From: Nocardioides sp. Soil805
Lineage (GTDB): Bacteria; Actinomycetota; Actinomycetes; Propionibacteriales; Nocardioidaceae
NCBI RefSeq assembly: GCF_001429625.1
Contig: NZ_LMSU01000001.1
Span: forward strand, 625,498-689,497
Length of the DNA: 64,000 nucleotides
Direction: 5' to 3'
Positions 43,524 to 51,693 of this stretch are shown one piece after another. Both the position numbers and the translations under genes were made by a program. A model generated the notes under the pieces. It had not been told where the DNA came from, made no database searches, and was given only the letters and a program-made list of their open reading frames with translations. Positions within the stretch are counted from its first letter, which is position 1. Each line of letters opens with the position of its first letter.

Positions 43524-44462
43524 ATGTCCCCCACCCTGACGCCGGGCTCGACCCCCGGCGCGACCGACGTCACCACCCCGCCGCGGATCGGCTACGTCGA
43601 CGTGCTGTCCGACGACGGCACCCGGATCCGGGCCTGGACCAACGACCCCGACGGCACCATCGAGGGACCGACCGTGGTGCTGTGCAACGGCCTGGGCACG
43701 GCGCCCTGGGTTTGGCCCGCGTTCTTCGAGCCGGGGTGCGGGGTGCGGGTCGTGTCGTGGAACCACCGCGGCGTCGGCGGCTCCGCCCGACCCGACGATC
43801 CCGACCGGGTGGGCATCGACGAGTTCGTCGAGGACGGCCTGTCGGTGATGGACCACTTCGGCATCGAGCGCGCCGTCCTGGTCGGCTGGTCGATGGGGGT
43901 CAACACGGCCTTCGAGCTCGCGGTCTCCCACCCCGAGCGGGTGAGCGGGATCCTGGCGGTCGCCGGCGTTCCGGGCGACACGTTCGCCACCATGCTCGCT
44001 CCGCTGCACCTGCCCCGGTGGGCCGCCCGCGGCGCCGCCGTGGGTCTCTCGCACGTCCTCAAGCGCACCGGGCGCCTGCTCTCCCCGGTGGTCGCCCGGG
44101 TGCCCGTGACACCGCTGACCATCGGTGCGCTCTCCCACTCAGGCTTCATGCGGCCGGTCCGCCACCCCGTGCTGGCTGCCCGGGCGGTGGAGGAGTTCCT
44201 GGCCACCCCGGTCGAGTGGTACTTCCACCTGGCACTGCGCACCAGCGAGCACGCCCGCGTCTCCCTGAGCGGCGTGCACGTCCCCACCACCTTCGTGGCC
44301 GCGTCGTACGACGTCCTGGCCGGCGCCCGCGACATGCGCCGGGCCGCGGCCCGGATGGCCTCCGCGACCTACGTCGAGCTGCGGGCGAGCCACTTCGTCC
44401 CCATGGAGCACCCGGAGACGGTCCACGGGCTGCTCCTCGAGCTGCTGGCCCGGGCCTCCTGA
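43524..44462 (+). CDS. Alpha/beta-hydrolase, 312 aa
   Basis: Nucleophile elbow GWSMG with Ser123, oxyanion region 'LCNGLGTAPWVWPAF' and 'WNHRGVGGSARPDD', acid in 'SYDVLAGARD' and His in 'SHFVPMEHPE'. This is a complete triad of the epoxide-hydrolase/esterase type. No signal peptide. The stop overlaps the next start (TGATG), coupling it to the sugar-dehydrogenase-like lipoprotein. Substrate unknown. Confidence 0.85.
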   Translation: MSPTLTPGSTPGATDVTTPPRIGYVDVLSDDGTRIRAWTNDPDGTIEGPTVVLCNGLGTAPWVWPAFFEPGCGVRVVSWNHRGVGGSARPDDPDRVGIDEFVEDGLSVMDHFGIERAVLVGWSMGVNTAFELAVSHPERVSGILAVAGVPGDTFATMLAPLHLPRWAARGAAVGLSHVLKRTGRLLSPVVARVPVTPLTIGALSHSGFMRPVRHPVLAARAVEEFLATPVEWYFHLALRTSEHARVSLSGVHVPTTFVAASYDVLAGARDMRRAAARMASATYVELRASHFVPMEHPETVHGLLLELLARAS

Positions 44463-45601
44463 TGCGGGCCCGGCTGGCCGCGGCGTCCGCGCTGCTCGGC
44501 GTCTCCGTCCTGTCGGGCTGTGCCGACGACGGCGCCGAGCCGCGGATCCCCAGCGTCACCCAGCCCACGGACGCCACACCCGACGGACCGGCCAGCACGC
44601 CGTCCGGGTCCGGGTCGGGGTCCGCGCGGGGCGAGGCACCGCGCGTCACCGGGACGGTGGCGTCCGGGCTGGAGGTGCCGTGGGGCATCGAGGTCTTCGA
44701 CGACGGGACCGCGCTGGTGACCGAGCGGGACAGCCGGCGGGTGCTCTCGGTCGACGACTCGGGCGAGGTCAGCCAGGTGGGCGAGGTGAGCGAGGCCGAG
44801 CCCGAGGGTGAGGGTGGCCTGCTCGGGATCGCGGTCGACCCGGCCAGCGACGGCCGCGACGTCTACCTGTACGCCACTACCGCCGACGACAACCGGGTGC
44901 TGCGCGCCGAGCTCGACGAGGGGCGGCTCGGGCCCGCGGAGGTGGTCCTCGACGGCATCCCGAAGGGCTTCATCCACGACGGGGGCCGTCTCGTCTTCGG
45001 TCCCGACGGCTTCCTCTACGTCTCCACCGGCGAGACCGGCGACCGCGACCTCGCCCAGGACCCGGACTCGCTGGCCGGCAAGATCCTGCGCATCACCACC
45101 GACGGGGAGCCGGCGCCCGGCAACCCCGACCCCGGCTCCCCCGTCTGGTCGCTGGGCCACCGCAACGTGCAGGGCCTCGCGTTCGACGACGAGGGCCGGT
45201 TGTGGGCCTCGGAGTTCGGCGAGTCGACGTACGACGAGATCAACCTCATCGAGCCGGGCGCCAACTACGGCTGGCCGCTGGTCGAGGGGCCCGGGGGCGG
45301 GGACGACTTCGTCGACCCACTGGTCACGTGGCCGACCTCTGCGGCGTCCCCGTCGGGGATGGCCTACGCCGACGGGCAGCTGTGGGTCGGTGCCCTCCGG
45401 GGCGAGCGGCTGTGGCGGGTGCCCGTGCTCGGGAACCGCCTCGGCGAGCCCGTGCCCTACCTCGAGGGCGAGTACGGCCGGCTCCGCACGGTCGTCGCCA
45501 CGCCCGGGGGCGACCTGTGGGTGACGACGTCCAACCGGGACGGGCGCGGCACGCCGGCCGACGAGGACGACCGGATCCTGCGGGTCACGCCGTCCGGGTG
45601 A
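44462..45601 (+). CDS. Lipoprotein of the PQQ-dependent sugar dehydrogenase (Gdh/sorbosone) family, 379 aa
   Basis: Lipobox 'VSVLSGC' (Cys20) after a short signal peptide, a Ser/Pro/Gly linker to about 60, then a six-bladed GSDH propeller: 'VASGLEVPWGIEVFDDGTALVTERDSRRV', 'EGGLLGIAVDP', 'HDGGRLVFGPDGFLYVSTGETGD', 'GHRNVQGLAFDDEGRLWASEFG' and 'PGANYGWPLVEG'. Relatives are periplasmic aldose dehydrogenases, but many lack PQQ binding; that cannot be settled here. It is anchored outside the membrane. The 3' end overlaps the convergent S-component gene by 17 bp. Confidence 0.88.
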   Translation: MRARLAAASALLGVSVLSGCADDGAEPRIPSVTQPTDATPDGPASTPSGSGSGSARGEAPRVTGTVASGLEVPWGIEVFDDGTALVTERDSRRVLSVDDSGEVSQVGEVSEAEPEGEGGLLGIAVDPASDGRDVYLYATTADDNRVLRAELDEGRLGPAEVVLDGIPKGFIHDGGRLVFGPDGFLYVSTGETGDRDLAQDPDSLAGKILRITTDGEPAPGNPDPGSPVWSLGHRNVQGLAFDDEGRLWASEFGESTYDEINLIEPGANYGWPLVEGPGGGDDFVDPLVTWPTSAASPSGMAYADGQLWVGALRGERLWRVPVLGNRLGEPVPYLEGEYGRLRTVVATPGGDLWVTTSNRDGRGTPADEDDRILRVTPSG

Positions 45602-46436
45602 CCACCGAGCGCCGCGACGCGCGGCGCAGCGTGGTGAGGATCGCCGGCCCGAGCACCACCAGCGCGATCGAGGTCGTGATCGCCCGGCCGGTGTCCCAGC
45701 TGCCGGTCGAGGTCAGCAGCGTGTAGACGCCGAAGCGGTGCAGGTTCTCCACCAGCGGCGCGCCGGCGACGTACGACAGCGACCCCTCGTGGCCCGGCAC
45801 CGCGATGCCGAGGGTGAAGGGCCAGCTGGAGAGGTTCATCAAGATGCCGAAGGCGTACGACGCGACGACGCCGTAGGCGACCAGCACGGCGATCTCCGCG
45901 CGACCGCTCAGCCGCCGCGGCAGCAGCCCGGCGCCCATCCCGATCCACGCCGAGAGCAGCATCTGGAACGGCAGCCAGGGCCCCACGCCGGCGGTCATCA
46001 GCGCGCTGGCGAACAGCGACGTGCAGCCGAGCACGAAGCCGAAGCCGGGGCCGAATACCCGCCCGGCCAGGATCAGCAGGAAGAAGACCAGCTCGATGCC
46101 GGCCGTGCCCGCACCGAGCCCCCGTAGCACCGCGTTGACGGCGCTGAGGACCCCGAGGATCGCCAGCACCCGCGCGTCCATCCCGCCCTCCCCGAACTCG
46201 GCCAGGACGACCACGATCACCAGCGGCAGCAGGACCAGGAAGAGGAACGGCGGGTCCACGCGGGCGCTCTCCGGCACGCGCAGCAGCAGCGGCCAGCAGA
46301 GCATCATCATCCCGGCCACCGAGGCGGCGGTCAGCACCAGCGCCGACCGCAACCGGATCGGGACCGCGGCGGAGCGTGACGGGTCCGGCGACGGCCGCTC
46401 GGCGGTGCGGGTCGGACGGGACGCGTCGATGCTCAT
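45585..46436 (-). CDS. ECF transporter S component (predicted cobalamin-specific)
   Basis: A 283-aa membrane protein with six to seven helices. 'GTAGIELVFFLLILAGRVFGPGFGFVLGCTSLFASALMTAGVGPWLPFQMLLSAWIGMGAGLLPRR' is typical of an actinobacterial family of ECF S components, larger than BioY. It is the last gene of a five-gene operon headed by a cobalamin riboswitch, so B12 or a precursor is the expected ligand (inference from regulation). The start overlaps the ATPase stop by 4 bp. Confidence 0.85.
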   Translation of the reverse strand: MSIDASRPTRTAERPSPDPSRSAAVPIRLRSALVLTAASVAGMMMLCWPLLLRVPESARVDPPFLFLVLLPLVIVVVLAEFGEGGMDARVLAILGVLSAVNAVLRGLGAGTAGIELVFFLLILAGRVFGPGFGFVLGCTSLFASALMTAGVGPWLPFQMLLSAWIGMGAGLLPRRLSGRAEIAVLVAYGVVASYAFGILMNLSSWPFTLGIAVPGHEGSLSYVAGAPLVENLHRFGVYTLLTSTGSWDTGRAITTSIALVVLGPAILTTLRRASRRSVVTRTA

Positions 46437-48028
46437 CGGGCCGCCTCCATCGCTGCCACGACCTCGTCGACGCGCAGCCACGGGGCGCCGAGGATCTTGG
46501 TGACCTGGGGGGCGTACGACGGCGACGCGGCCACGACCTCCCGGGTGCGGCCGGCGGAGACCACCTCGCCCTCGGCGAGCACGACGACGTCGTCGGCGAC
46601 CGAGGCGACGAACTCCACGTCGTGGGTGGCGACGAGGACAGCGTGCCCGTCGTCGGCCAGGTCGCGGACGATCGCGGCGAGCTGGCGCTTGGCGGCGTAG
46701 TCGAGCCCGCGGGTCGGCTCGTCGAGGAGCAGCACGCGTGGGCTGGTGGACAGCACGATGGCGAGCACCAGGGCCAGGCGCTGCCCCTCCGAGAGGTCGC
46801 GGGGGTGGTGCCGGGGGTCGATGCCCGGCGCGAGCCGGTCGAGCAGGGCGCGGCAGGTGCCGGGTCCCGCGTCGCTGCCCCGGTCGGCGGCCGCGCACTC
46901 CTCGCCCACGGTCTCGAGGTAGAGCAGGTCCGCCGCGGTCTGCGGCACGAGCCCCACGTGGGCACGCCGCCGGTCGGCGGCCAGCCGGGCCGGGTCCGCG
47001 CCGTCGACCGCGACGGAGCCCGAGCGGCGCTCGTGGGCCCCCTGGAGCGTCCAGATCAGCGTCGACTTGCCGGAGCCGTTGCGCCCCATCAGTGCGGTGA
47101 CATGACCGGCCCGCAGCTCCACGTCGACGTCGCGGACGGCCACGTGCCGGCCGTGGGTGACGACGAGGCCCTGGGCGGTCAGCAGGATCTCGCCGCCCGT
47201 GGCCGGGTGCTCCTCCGGTGCCGGCAGCACGCGCAGGTGGCGCGCGTGGCGTCGGGCCTCGCGGACGCTGAGCGGCAGCGGCGACCAGCCGGCCGCCCGG
47301 CCCAGCTCGACGATGGGCGGCACGACCGGGGAGGTGGCCAGGACGGTCGCGGGCTCGTCCACCACGAGTCCGCCGTCCCCGGTGAGCAGGGCGATCCGGT
47401 CGGCGAAGGGCACGACGCGTTCGAGACGGTGCTCGGCCAGCACGACGGTGAGCCCGAGGTCGTGCACCAGCCGGGTCAGGGTGGCGAGCACGTCCTCGGC
47501 CGCAGTCGGGTCGAGCGCCGAGGTGGGCTCGTCGAGCACGAGCAGGCGCGGGTGGGTGGTGAGGACGGCGCCGATGGCGACCCGCTGCTGCTCGCCGCCG
47601 GACAGCGTGCGCAGGTCACGGGCCCGGAGGTCGGCGATGCCGAGCAGGTCCAGGGTCTCCTCGACGCGACGTCGCATGGTGTCCGGGGCGACCCCGAGCT
47701 GCTCCATGCCGTAGGCGAGCTCCTCCTCGACGGTGTCGGTGACGAACCCGGCTGCCGGGTCCTGGCCGACGTAGCCGATGACGTGGGCGCGCTCGCGGGG
47801 CGGGGTGTCGATGATGCTCGTGCCGTCGAGCAGCACGTCGCCGGTGAGGGTGCCCCCGCTGAAGCGGGGCACGAGCCCGGTGAGCACGCCGAGCAGGGTC
47901 GACTTGCCGACCCCGGTGCGGCCGGAGACGAGCACCAGCTCGCCCTCGTCGAGGGTCAGGTCGATGCCGTCGAGGACGGGCGCGGCCGCGTCGTCGTACG
48001 TGACGTGGATGTTGCGCAGCTCGATCAC
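46433..48028 (-). CDS. ECF transporter double ATPase (EcfA-EcfA' fusion)
   Basis: A 531-aa protein with two complete ABC ATPase domains. First: Walker A 'SGRTGVGKST' (35-44), signature 'LSGGEQQRVAIGA', Walker B 'LLVLDEPTSALD'. Second (from about 285): Walker A 'GRNGSGKST', signature variant 'LSEGQRLALVLA', Walker B 'VLLLDEPTRGLD', H-loop 'ATHDVEF'. It fuses the two EcfA subunits into one chain. The second signature has Glu in place of the first Gly, so the two sites may be unequal. GTG 48028 overlaps the T-component stop. Confidence 0.92.
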   Translation of the reverse strand: MIELRNIHVTYDDAAAPVLDGIDLTLDEGELVLVSGRTGVGKSTLLGVLTGLVPRFSGGTLTGDVLLDGTSIIDTPPRERAHVIGYVGQDPAAGFVTDTVEEELAYGMEQLGVAPDTMRRRVEETLDLLGIADLRARDLRTLSGGEQQRVAIGAVLTTHPRLLVLDEPTSALDPTAAEDVLATLTRLVHDLGLTVVLAEHRLERVVPFADRIALLTGDGGLVVDEPATVLATSPVVPPIVELGRAAGWSPLPLSVREARRHARHLRVLPAPEEHPATGGEILLTAQGLVVTHGRHVAVRDVDVELRAGHVTALMGRNGSGKSTLIWTLQGAHERRSGSVAVDGADPARLAADRRRAHVGLVPQTAADLLYLETVGEECAAADRGSDAGPGTCRALLDRLAPGIDPRHHPRDLSEGQRLALVLAIVLSTSPRVLLLDEPTRGLDYAAKRQLAAIVRDLADDGHAVLVATHDVEFVASVADDVVVLAEGEVVSAGRTREVVAASPSYAPQVTKILGAPWLRVDEVVAAMEAAR

Positions 48029-49122
48029 GCACCCACCGCCAGGGCCGGGGCGACGGCGAGGCGCGGCGGGGGTGCCGCGACGGCCGGCACGAGTCCGACC
48101 AGGACTGCGCCCAGCGCGGCCACGTCGAGGTAGGGCACCGACTCGACGCCGGGGTGGGCCACCGCGAGGTCGTGGCCCGCGATCCACCAGACGATGACCC
48201 CGACCGCGGTGCCGGAGAGCGCGACGAGCGACTCCTCGATCCGCCAGGGGTCGGGTCGGTAGCGGGAGCGCCGGACCCGCCGCCCCGAGCTGACCAGGCC
48301 CACGGCCGCCACCGCGACGCCGGCGAGCAGCATCGGCGTGGCCAGCCAGCGGGGGGCGGTGGTGTCGAGCACGGCGTAGGTCCCCACACCGATGCCGCAC
48401 AGGGCACCGAGCAGGAGCGCACCGTTGAGGCGGCGCTCGGCACGGGTCGCGTCGCCGGCGCGACCGTAGCCGCGGGTGTCCATGCCGGCGGCCAGGGCCA
48501 GGGACCGTTCGAGGGCGTCCTCCAGCACGGGGACGAGGAAGCGCCGCAGCCGACCGACCCGGCCGTCCACTCCCCCGCGCAGCGCCTGCGCCGCCCGGAC
48601 CCGGCGGGCGCTGTCGGCCAGCTGGGGGAACACCGTGACGGCCACGACCAGCGCCGTGCCGACCTCGTAGAGCGCGGGCGGCACGGACTTGAGCAGCCGC
48701 TTGGGGTTGGCCAGCGAGTTGGCCGCGCCGATGCAGATGACGATGGTGGCCAGCCGCATGCCGTCGTACAGGCCGGCGAGCAGGCCCTCGAGGGTGAGCG
48801 GACCGAGGAGTCGGACGCCGGCGACCCAGTCGGGCAGCGGCACGCTCGGGAGGTCGAGCAGGACGTGCCCGCCGTCCACGCCGCCGAAGAGGATCCGGAA
48901 GACCACCCGGATGAGGACGATGGCCAGGCCGAGCCACAGGTAGAGCCGGAAGGACCGCGCCCACGGCTGGTCGGAGCGCCGGGCCTGCACGACCACGGCG
49001 GCCACGGCGACGAGCAGCAGGAGCAGGAGCGGGTTGGTGGTGAGGGTCGCCGCCGCGGCGAGGCCGATCGCCCACACCCACCAGGCGACGGGGTGGAGGT
49101 CGCGGGCCAGCCGCGCGCTCAC
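48025..49122 (-). CDS. ECF transporter T component (CbiQ/EcfT), 365 aa
   Basis: A membrane protein with a central EcfT domain ('LFGGVDGGHVLLDLPSVPLPDWVAGVRLLGPLTLEGLLAGLYDGMRLATIVICIGAANSLANPKRLLKSVPPALYEVGTALVVAVTVFPQLA'). The coupling-helix region 'RVRAAQALRGGVDG' and 'AAGMDTRGYGR' stand where ARG/ARx motifs are expected. It is about 100 residues longer than BioN through extra C-terminal helices. GTG 49122 overlaps the stop of the anchored DUF4430-like gene. Confidence 0.9.
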   Translation of the reverse strand: MSARLARDLHPVAWWVWAIGLAAAATLTTNPLLLLLLVAVAAVVVQARRSDQPWARSFRLYLWLGLAIVLIRVVFRILFGGVDGGHVLLDLPSVPLPDWVAGVRLLGPLTLEGLLAGLYDGMRLATIVICIGAANSLANPKRLLKSVPPALYEVGTALVVAVTVFPQLADSARRVRAAQALRGGVDGRVGRLRRFLVPVLEDALERSLALAAGMDTRGYGRAGDATRAERRLNGALLLGALCGIGVGTYAVLDTTAPRWLATPMLLAGVAVAAVGLVSSGRRVRRSRYRPDPWRIEESLVALSGTAVGVIVWWIAGHDLAVAHPGVESVPYLDVAALGAVLVGLVPAVAAPPPRLAVAPALAVGA

Positions 49123-50075
49123 GGCCGGTCGCCGCGGCGGCGTCGGGCGGCGAGCGTCATCACGGCGAGCGCCGCCACGAGCGCCACCAGCACGAGCAGC
49201 GTCACCCAGGTCGGGACGCGGGCGGCGTCCTGCGCCGGCTCCGCGGTGGTTTCCGACGAGGTGCTGTCGTCGGGAGCAGTCTCGGGGTTCGCGGTGCCGG
49301 ACGGGGCGCTGCCGGGGCGCTCGGACGGCGAGGAGCTCGGCTTCCCGGTGCCCGGGCCGCGACGCGGGGACCGCGACGGCGAGGCACTCGGCGAGCCGCC
49401 GGACGAAGCGCTGGGCGAGGCACTCGGCGCGGCGCTCGGCGTGGCCGACGAGGACGGGGCGGCGGGCGACGACGGTGTCTTGGAGGGCGTGGGCGTGGCG
49501 GTCGGCGCCGGGGTGGGCGCCGGCTTCGGCGAGGTCGTCGGCGACGTGGTGGGAGTCTTGGTGGGGGTCTTCGTCGGGCTCGGGGAGGGCTCGGGCGCCG
49601 CGTTGACGGGGGCGGCGACACCGGGCGTACGACGCGTGCTGCCCTGCTGCCAGGCCAGGGCGACCGCTCCGCCCTCGGGCACCTGGAGGCCGGTGACACC
49701 GAGGGAGGAGTAGGTCCAGGTGCCGCTCTCCCCGTCGGTCCACCACAGGCCCCAGTAGGCGTCGGCCGGCGGCGTGTTGACGCACGGGTCGCTGGCCGGG
49801 ACGCCGTCGACCCGGCACACGAAGCCGGGCTGGCGCTGCACGTAGGTGATCGTGACTCCGGAGTCGGCGTACCGAGCCGATGCCGCCTGCCCGGAGCCGC
49901 TGTCGCACACCGCGGTGAGGGCACCCCCGAGCGCACCGGGGTCGACGACCACGGTGACGCCGGAGCCCGACGTGCAGGGCGCGGCCGAGGCCGGCGCCGC
50001 CGGGGCGAGCACGCCCGCCGCCGCGGCCACCAGGGTGGCCGCGGCGACGAGGCGTGCGAGAGGTGCTCTCGTCAC
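49119..50075 (-). CDS. Surface-anchored protein with DUF4430/transcobalamin C-domain-like region, 318 aa
   Basis: A signal peptide (1-33) is followed by a globular part of about 105 residues: 'VTVVVDPGALGGALTAVC', 'GFVCRVDGVPASDPCVN', 'DAYWGLWWTDGESGTWTYSSLGV', 'PEGGAVALAWQ'. The order beta, long loop, 'G-x-x-C-x-(V/I)-(D/N)-G', 'YW' and a final strand resembles DUF4430, the beta domain of transcobalamin/intrinsic factor. A 120-residue Ser/Pro/Thr wall-spanning linker, one helix (about 290-310) and RRRRGDRP follow, so it is membrane-anchored with the domain outside. It overlaps the T-component gene. Confidence 0.75.
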   Translation of the reverse strand: MTRAPLARLVAAATLVAAAAGVLAPAAPASAAPCTSGSGVTVVVDPGALGGALTAVCDSGSGQAASARYADSGVTITYVQRQPGFVCRVDGVPASDPCVNTPPADAYWGLWWTDGESGTWTYSSLGVTGLQVPEGGAVALAWQQGSTRRTPGVAAPVNAAPEPSPSPTKTPTKTPTTSPTTSPKPAPTPAPTATPTPSKTPSSPAAPSSSATPSAAPSASPSASSGGSPSASPSRSPRRGPGTGKPSSSPSERPGSAPSGTANPETAPDDSTSSETTAEPAQDAARVPTWVTLLVLVALVAALAVMTLAARRRRGDRP

Positions 50076-50086
50076 GGGAGGGACCT

Positions 50087-51460
50087 TCAGTTGCGGACCG
50101 AGATGCGGGTCTTGGCGGACTCGTCGGCCGTCTTGACCTTCACGGTGCGCGTCTTGTTGCCGGTCGGCATCGTGAGCTTGCGGGTGACCGGCCGGGTGGA
50201 GGCCTTGCCGACGATCCGCTTGGTGTCGCCCTTGATGGAGACGCAGGCACGCTCGCCGGGGGCCAGGCCCACGACCTTCACGCGGACCTTGTCGCCGGAC
50301 TCGGCGGAGGAGCGGGTCAGGGTCACGCCGAGGTCGGCGGTCGCCGCCGGCGCCCACTGCAGCACGGCCATCGCCTGAGCGGTGGCGCGACGCCACTGGC
50401 CACGCACGTCGCCGTCGGTGAGGCCGCTGTTGCGGGCCGCCTTGACGGCCTTGGCCTCGTACGCGATCGCCCCAGTGTCCTTGGTCAGCGCACTGCGGCA
50501 GCGGAACTTGTCGACCGGCTGCTGGCTGCGGACCCAGGTGGCGGCCTTGCCGGCGGCGGAGCGGGCCTTGACGAGGCCGAGGGCCCAGCCGGCGAGCCCG
50601 GTGCTGTTGGTGTTGCCGGCGAACGAGCCGTTCTTCTTCTGCTGGCTCACCAGCCAGTCGGTGGCGTTGTCGACGGCCTCGTTGACCCCTGGGCCCTTGG
50701 CGCCCCCCTGGACGAGGTTGACGACGGCGAGCGCAGTGGCGTCGACGCTGGGCTCGGAGCCGGCCTGGCCCTCCGTGCAGCCCTGGGCGGCGGCGGCCTT
50801 GTCCTTGGTGAAGTCCTGGCGGAAGAAGCCGGACGTGCACTGCTGGGCGAGCAGGAAGGCGACCGCGTCGGCGGCGCGCTGCGACTTGGCCTCGGTGAGG
50901 GCCCGGGCGGCGTACGACTGGCCCAGGGTGTTGGCGTAGTCGCCGTAGGTCGAGGTGTCCTCGAGGCGGCCCACGATCGGGGCGGTCGCGCTCACGCGCT
51001 GCTCGAGGCGGGTGACGAGGTTGACCCCGCCGTACGACGTCGGGTTGGCGCCGGCGACCCGGGCGAAGGTCGCGGCCTTGGCGACCGCGCCGGCGTAGGT
51101 GCTGCCCGCGTCGCCGAAGGCGTCGCCGGAGATGTAGTCGCCGATGACCGGCTGGAAGGCCCGGTTGATCGTCGCCACGCCCGCCTTGTCGCCGGCCTGG
51201 TCGAGGGCGAAGCCGGTGTCGAGCGTGAGGCCGTAGTCGGTGAAGCCGCCGGCGTCGACGAGCCCGTCGGTGAGCTCGCCCTTGAGCCAGGTGCCGGCGA
51301 GGGTGATGGCCCCGTCGTCGGTCCTGCCGCTCGTGGCGGGCGGCGCGGCCGTGGCCGAGGGGGCGACGACGCTGAGCGCCAGGGTGGAGGCGGCCACCAG
51401 CCCGGCGGCGCGACGCCAGGTGTGGGAGCCTCGGGTGTGGAGGCGCAGTGCGTGAGACAT
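50087..51460 (-). CDS. Secreted alpha/alpha-toroid (prenyltransferase/transcobalamin N-domain-like) protein, 457 aa
   Basis: A signal peptide (1-38, 'LVAASTLALSVVAPSATAA') is followed by about 330 helical residues with repeated toroid motifs: 'DGLVDAGGFTDYGLTLDTGFALDQAG', 'AADAVAFLLAQQCTSGFFR', 'SVDATALAVVNLVQ', 'ATDWLVSQQKKNGSFAG', 'STGLAGWALGL'. Repeated 'D-(T/A)-x-x-A' and 'W-L-x-x-Q-x-x-x-G-S/G-F' occur in terpenoid-cyclase/prenyltransferase folds, including the cobalamin-binding N-domain of transcobalamin. A C-terminal Ig-like strand domain (about 370-457) follows. It is the first gene after the B12 riboswitch; AAGGA lies 4 nt before the ATG. Confidence 0.82.
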   Translation of the reverse strand: MSHALRLHTRGSHTWRRAAGLVAASTLALSVVAPSATAAPPATSGRTDDGAITLAGTWLKGELTDGLVDAGGFTDYGLTLDTGFALDQAGDKAGVATINRAFQPVIGDYISGDAFGDAGSTYAGAVAKAATFARVAGANPTSYGGVNLVTRLEQRVSATAPIVGRLEDTSTYGDYANTLGQSYAARALTEAKSQRAADAVAFLLAQQCTSGFFRQDFTKDKAAAAQGCTEGQAGSEPSVDATALAVVNLVQGGAKGPGVNEAVDNATDWLVSQQKKNGSFAGNTNSTGLAGWALGLVKARSAAGKAATWVRSQQPVDKFRCRSALTKDTGAIAYEAKAVKAARNSGLTDGDVRGQWRRATAQAMAVLQWAPAATADLGVTLTRSSAESGDKVRVKVVGLAPGERACVSIKGDTKRIVGKASTRPVTRKLTMPTGNKTRTVKVKTADESAKTRISVRN

Positions 51461-51468
51461 GCTGTCCT

Positions 51469-51667
51469 TCCCGCTGTTGAAGCGGGAGGCGCCCTCGGGG
51501 GACGACACCCGCTGTTTCCTCGCAGCGTGGTTGTCAGGTATGCCCGCGACGGGCGGTCCGGCTCGCGCCACGGCCCTGGGGCCGGGACGCCTACGGTTGC
51601 GGGTCAGCGCCGGAGTTGGACCGGCTTCCCCGTCGCAGACGGATGATGGTTTCCTCGGCGCACCCTA
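51469..51667 (-). promoter_or_regulatory. Cobalamin riboswitch with translational expression platform
   Basis: The B12 box, read on the minus strand at 51631-51593, contains GAAGCCGGTCCAACTCCGGC followed by GCTGACCCGC, which is near-consensus. Flanking paired segments extend to about 51500. Just before the toroid gene a perfect 7-bp hairpin (51469-51475 with 51481-51487) abuts the Shine-Dalgarno, so B12 binding would hide the ribosome site. A TAGGGT -10-like hexamer is at 51667-51662, directly behind the gatB stop (51694). Low B12 should switch on the whole downstream operon. Confidence 0.9.
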
Positions 51668-51693
51668 CAGCCACGGCGCCCCCGCGGGATCCC

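Noticed and set aside
42149-44461. A long plus-strand frame opposite PhoD that joins the GSDH lipoprotein frame
   Set aside because: The part before 44462 is a shadow of PhoD and out of frame with the hydrolase gene. The lipoprotein signal peptide and lipobox fix the start at 44462.
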